Below, in pieces: positions 61,271 to 64,000 of a stretch of DNA of 64,000 nucleotides. This DNA comes from Furfurilactobacillus curtus (lineage in GTDB: Bacteria; Bacillota; Bacilli; Lactobacillales; Lactobacillaceae), in the NCBI RefSeq assembly GCF_045862785.1, contig NZ_BQXO01000001.1, forward strand, positions 248,001 through 312,000, in the 5' to 3' direction. A program made the position numbers and the translations under genes. How positions within the stretch are numbered: the first letter of the stretch is position 1; each line of letters starts with the position of its first letter. Under the pieces are notes generated by a model. It searched no databases. It was given only the letters and a program-made list of their open reading frames with translations, and had not been told where the DNA came from.

Positions 61271-62956
61271 CTACAGCGGGAGTGACCAGACCTGCCACAA
61301 TGGCAGTAGGGGTAAAATCCAATGACTCCATACGTGTTTCAAACCATTAAACACTGGGGCCGTCTTTAACGCTGGTGGGGTAGAAATCGTCGTTTGTTGG
61401 TCAACGGCCGGTAGACTAATGGCATTAAAAGACTGTGGTGTCAAACGAACTTGGTAGGCTTGATGACCAGATACAACTGTAATTTGCTCAACGTGGCGGT
61501 GGCGGTTATTGATCAGGAGCCGAACGCTATGATCTGGTTGTTGAATTGCTGTTTGATCAATGCCAGTAACATTACTGCGGCTCTTGACACTCACCGTACC
61601 TGGTTGAACATCGCGACTGACGCGTTTTAAAATATAATAACTGGGGTTAATCACGACTCGTTCATGTGAAGTGCCAGGATGCAACACATTAATCGGTGCA
61701 CTGCAGGGATTAGTGACCTTATGGGTTGGACCACCGGCGCCGTTTAAAACAAGATTCCAATCTAGATAACCAGTTACGTCATGATTGAAATCGTTAATAA
61801 TGTCGTAACTGTATCGGGCAGCAGGCGTCCAGCTATGTAGCCAAATGCCACGTTCTTGAGTCGCTTCTGTCGCCATAATCTGCTGCGTTGGTTCCTGTCG
61901 ATGAAAAGTAGTTAAATTGGTAAAATTATCGTCCCAGGCGGGCTGCTTGAATAAGTTGCCCAAGGCCATCTGGGGGTCAAGATTCGCGGCATACCAATGG
62001 ATGCCAATTCCGGTAACGTATTTTTTCACGCCTGGGTGACGATAAAACGCCGTCGTCCACTGATTAAAGCCCATCATTACCGGTTCAGTCTGATCACTGC
62101 GAACATAATCCCATACGATTATTCTGGTAGGTAAACCGGCTTGTCGCAACTTGGGACCAAGATCATGAGTGATAAAGGATGCCGCCTGATCTGGAGACCA
62201 GGTCATTGACTCCCAAGCTGAACTCGCCTGTAGTTCGTTTTGCAGCGATAGTGTCTCGATATTAATCCCATGAGCACGTTGATTTTGCAAATATTTGACT
62301 AAATACGCGGCATAAACCGTCTTCATCGCGGGTTTTAGCTGATTATTGACCAAAAAATTTTGTCCGGCCCGACGTTGACTCACTTTCATCCAAGCAGGCG
62401 GTGCCCAAGGGGCCGCTGATAAAGCTAGGTGCGGTTGAATCGCTTGAATCTGTTGTAGCATGGGCCGGACATTGCGATTTTCTGCTTTCATTGAAAAATG
62501 ACGCAAGCTTGGATCTGACTGTTTGGACTCATAATCGTAACTAAATGTTGAAAAATCACAGGAGCCGATCGTTAAGCGAACATTGGTATAGTGGGCACCG
62601 GTTGAACTAAAATAAGCATGTAAAATTTGTCGACGATGCGACGGCGTAGCTTGACGCAATACAGCGGCTGCGCTATCTGTTAACGCGCCACCAACGCCAG
62701 TCATGCACTGACGTCGCTGATTAGGCAAGACCTGGATATAGCGTGTGTTGGCGGGGAGTTGCCTCATTGAGGTGCCATGAACTTGATGAATGCGATCATG
62801 TTGACCAGCTTGGTTGGTCGTTCTCATGAAGGTGGTCAAGTTGGCCGATTTTAAGGGAGCGCTTTTTAAACCGTGGGGTCGGGCAAGACCTAATACAGCA
62901 ATTGTTGTTACCACCAATAGTCCGATCATTGTGGCTAGCCAAGGTCGTTTATTCAA
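61271..62956 (-). CDS. Glycoside hydrolase family 30 protein, membrane-anchored
   Basis: Extracellular GH30 (glucosylceramidase-like) hydrolase. 561 residues: N-terminal uncleaved-looking anchor (ATMIGLLVVTTIAVLGLA), then a TIM barrel with VGGALTDSAAAVLRQ, VRLTIGSCDFS, SAAPWAPPAWMKVS, acid/base Glu in LSLQNELQ, nucleophile Glu in IMATEATQERG, and a C-terminal beta domain, ending in a hydrophobic tail (HWILPLLPLWQVWSLPL). The TTG at 62956 is spaced 9 nt from AGGAG; an ATG at 62965 abuts the SD directly and is less likely. Substrate unknown. Confidence 0.85.
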   Translation of the reverse strand: MNKRPWLATMIGLLVVTTIAVLGLARPHGLKSAPLKSANLTTFMRTTNQAGQHDRIHQVHGTSMRQLPANTRYIQVLPNQRRQCMTGVGGALTDSAAAVLRQATPSHRRQILHAYFSSTGAHYTNVRLTIGSCDFSTFSYDYESKQSDPSLRHFSMKAENRNVRPMLQQIQAIQPHLALSAAPWAPPAWMKVSQRRAGQNFLVNNQLKPAMKTVYAAYLVKYLQNQRAHGINIETLSLQNELQASSAWESMTWSPDQAASFITHDLGPKLRQAGLPTRIIVWDYVRSDQTEPVMMGFNQWTTAFYRHPGVKKYVTGIGIHWYAANLDPQMALGNLFKQPAWDDNFTNLTTFHRQEPTQQIMATEATQERGIWLHSWTPAARYSYDIINDFNHDVTGYLDWNLVLNGAGGPTHKVTNPCSAPINVLHPGTSHERVVINPSYYILKRVSRDVQPGTVSVKSRSNVTGIDQTAIQQPDHSVRLLINNRHRHVEQITVVSGHQAYQVRLTPQSFNAISLPAVDQQTTISTPPALKTAPVFNGLKHVWSHWILPLLPLWQVWSLPL

Positions 62957-63095
62957 GGTGTTCATCTCCTAATCAGTTTTGATATTAGCCAGCATTGCTG
63001 GAAATAACTAAGTTTAACTCAGTTTTTAGTCCTTTGTTCGGCACTTAAACTATGGTTTTTGATGCAGTCGTTAATTTACGAAAGGGGTTCATTTT

Positions 63096-63944
63096 ATGAA
63101 AACTGTCAGGATTAATGGCAAACAATTGCCATCGATTGGGCTTGGAACCTGGCATATGGGAGACCAAATTGGGCAACGTCCACAAGAACTTGCAGCATTA
63201 CAGGCGGGAATTTCCGCCGGTGCTAGCGTCATTGACACCGCAGAAATGTACGGTAACGGACGTTCAGAAAAATTGGTTGGTGAATCCATTAGCAACATGC
63301 AACGAGACAGTTTGTATTTAATCTCTAAAGTCTTGCCAGAAAATGCTAGTGCAAAACGACTGCCGCAACGGCTAGATCGCTCGTTAATGGCGTTAGGCAC
63401 TGATTACCTAGATTTATATTTGTTACATTGGCGCGGAACGATTCCATTGTCCGAAACCGTTCAGGCCTTAGAGGATGCCAAACAGGCGGGGAAGATTCGT
63501 GGTTGGGGCGTCTCTAATTTTGACGTTGCCGATCTTCAAGAATTACTGTCAGTCCCACATGGTGAAAACGTCAGCGCTAACGAAGTCCTGTTCAACTTAC
63601 AAAATCGTGGACCGTTGTTTGACCTGTTACCGTGGCAACAGCAGCATCAGCTGCCGCTAATTGCGTACTCACCGATCGCTCAAGGGGATCAATTGGGTGG
63701 ACAATTACGGCAAAACAAAATCTTACAGACAATTGCACTCGCGCACCAGACATCCGTGTTTACCATCATGTTGGCATGGGTGGTCGATCACCAGCAAGTT
63801 TTGGCCATTCCGCAAACAAGCCAACGCCAGCACGCTTTGGTTAATGTAGCCGCTGGAAAAATTCAGCTAACGGATCAAGAACGCCGACAATTAGCGGCTG
63901 CCTTTCCAACGCCGACTCGCAAAGAACCCCTGGCAGTATTGTAG
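63096..63944 (+). CDS. Aldo/keto reductase
   Basis: Second AKR of the window, 282 residues: LPSIGLGTWHMGDQIGQRPQ, SVIDTAEMYGNGRSEKLVGE (Asp, Tyr), YLISKVLPENA (Lys), YLLHWRGTIPL (His), GWGVSNFDVADLQELL, and SPIAQGDQLG. Only distantly related to the AKR at 59845; it resembles the short YtbE/AKR-from-lactobacilli group in using GTWxMG. AAAGGGG precedes the ATG. Monocistronic as far as visible. The last 56 nt of the window hold nothing recognisable. Confidence 0.9.
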   Translation: MKTVRINGKQLPSIGLGTWHMGDQIGQRPQELAALQAGISAGASVIDTAEMYGNGRSEKLVGESISNMQRDSLYLISKVLPENASAKRLPQRLDRSLMALGTDYLDLYLLHWRGTIPLSETVQALEDAKQAGKIRGWGVSNFDVADLQELLSVPHGENVSANEVLFNLQNRGPLFDLLPWQQQHQLPLIAYSPIAQGDQLGGQLRQNKILQTIALAHQTSVFTIMLAWVVDHQQVLAIPQTSQRQHALVNVAAGKIQLTDQERRQLAAAFPTPTRKEPLAVL

Positions 63945-64000
63945 TGGGTCATTTAATTGCATAATTATTAATCATGACTTTAGTTTAACAGGCGCAGTAA

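Overview
The window is chromosomal DNA from a low-to-mid GC Gram-positive bacterium, almost certainly a member of the Lactobacillaceae. The support is direct: strong AGGAGG ribosome binding sites, a type B RNase P RNA, GpsB, RecU/PBP1A, EbsA, YxeA and C69 dipeptidase families, and a complete lower mevalonate pathway (mvaK1, mvaD, mvaK2, fni). The species cannot be fixed from sequence reading alone. No tRNA, rRNA, CRISPR array, transposase, integrase or prophage gene was seen.

Layout. 1-3.3 kb: a partial amino acid permease diverges from ylxM-ffh (signal recognition particle). 3.5-16.1 kb: an accessory block with a three-gene H+-transhydrogenase (pntAA-pntAB-pntB), a YxeA protein, a small membrane protein, MgtC, a CcpA-controlled GH36 alpha-galactosidase, a cold shock protein, adenine deaminase behind a guanine-class riboswitch, an EamA exporter, a secreted CAP protein and a membrane-anchored Ig-like protein. 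16.3-18.9 kb: the rpsP-khpA-rimM-trmD-rplS translation cluster, which in many Firmicutes directly follows ffh; here it is split off by about 13 kb. 19-28.6 kb: YjeM permease and dipeptidase, YitT, glycerol kinase, a second EamA exporter, a HAD phosphatase and RsmF. 28.6-33 kb: the mevalonate operon on the minus strand. 33.1-44.6 kb: dinG-ypmB-asnS-dnaD, recU-pbp1A (minus), ypsA-gpsB-rnpB-ypsC, a block syntenic with Bacillus. 44.8-55.1 kb: RNase HI-like, EbsA, fhs, then lspA-rluD-pyrR-carA-carB and rqcH. 55.2-64 kb: MarR next to decayed gene remnants, DegV, rbsD-like plus dehydrogenase, a secreted histidine phosphatase relative, two aldo/keto reductases, a Tag-like protein and a membrane-anchored GH30 enzyme.

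The most striking element is the carA-carB pair at 49.5-53.2 kb. It sits where pyrimidine CPSase genes sit in Bacillus, immediately after pyrR, and both reading frames are intact. Yet CarA has lost its glutaminase nucleophile and catalytic histidine, and CarB has lost metal and ATP ligands in its first ATP-grasp domain and most of its second synthetase half. It looks like a retained pseudoenzyme complex, not a functional carbamoyl phosphate synthetase. Several other proteins carry substitutions at known key residues: GlpK Thr232, RbsD Tyr20, a Ser for the second catalytic His of a histidine phosphatase, and His123 in an RNase HI homologue.

Regulatory structures that can be read directly include the guanine riboswitch with its terminator, an rplS (L19) leader, a cre box lying on the GH36 promoter, a palindromic operator on the MarR promoter, and a hairpin placed exactly between the lspA Shine-Dalgarno and its start codon.
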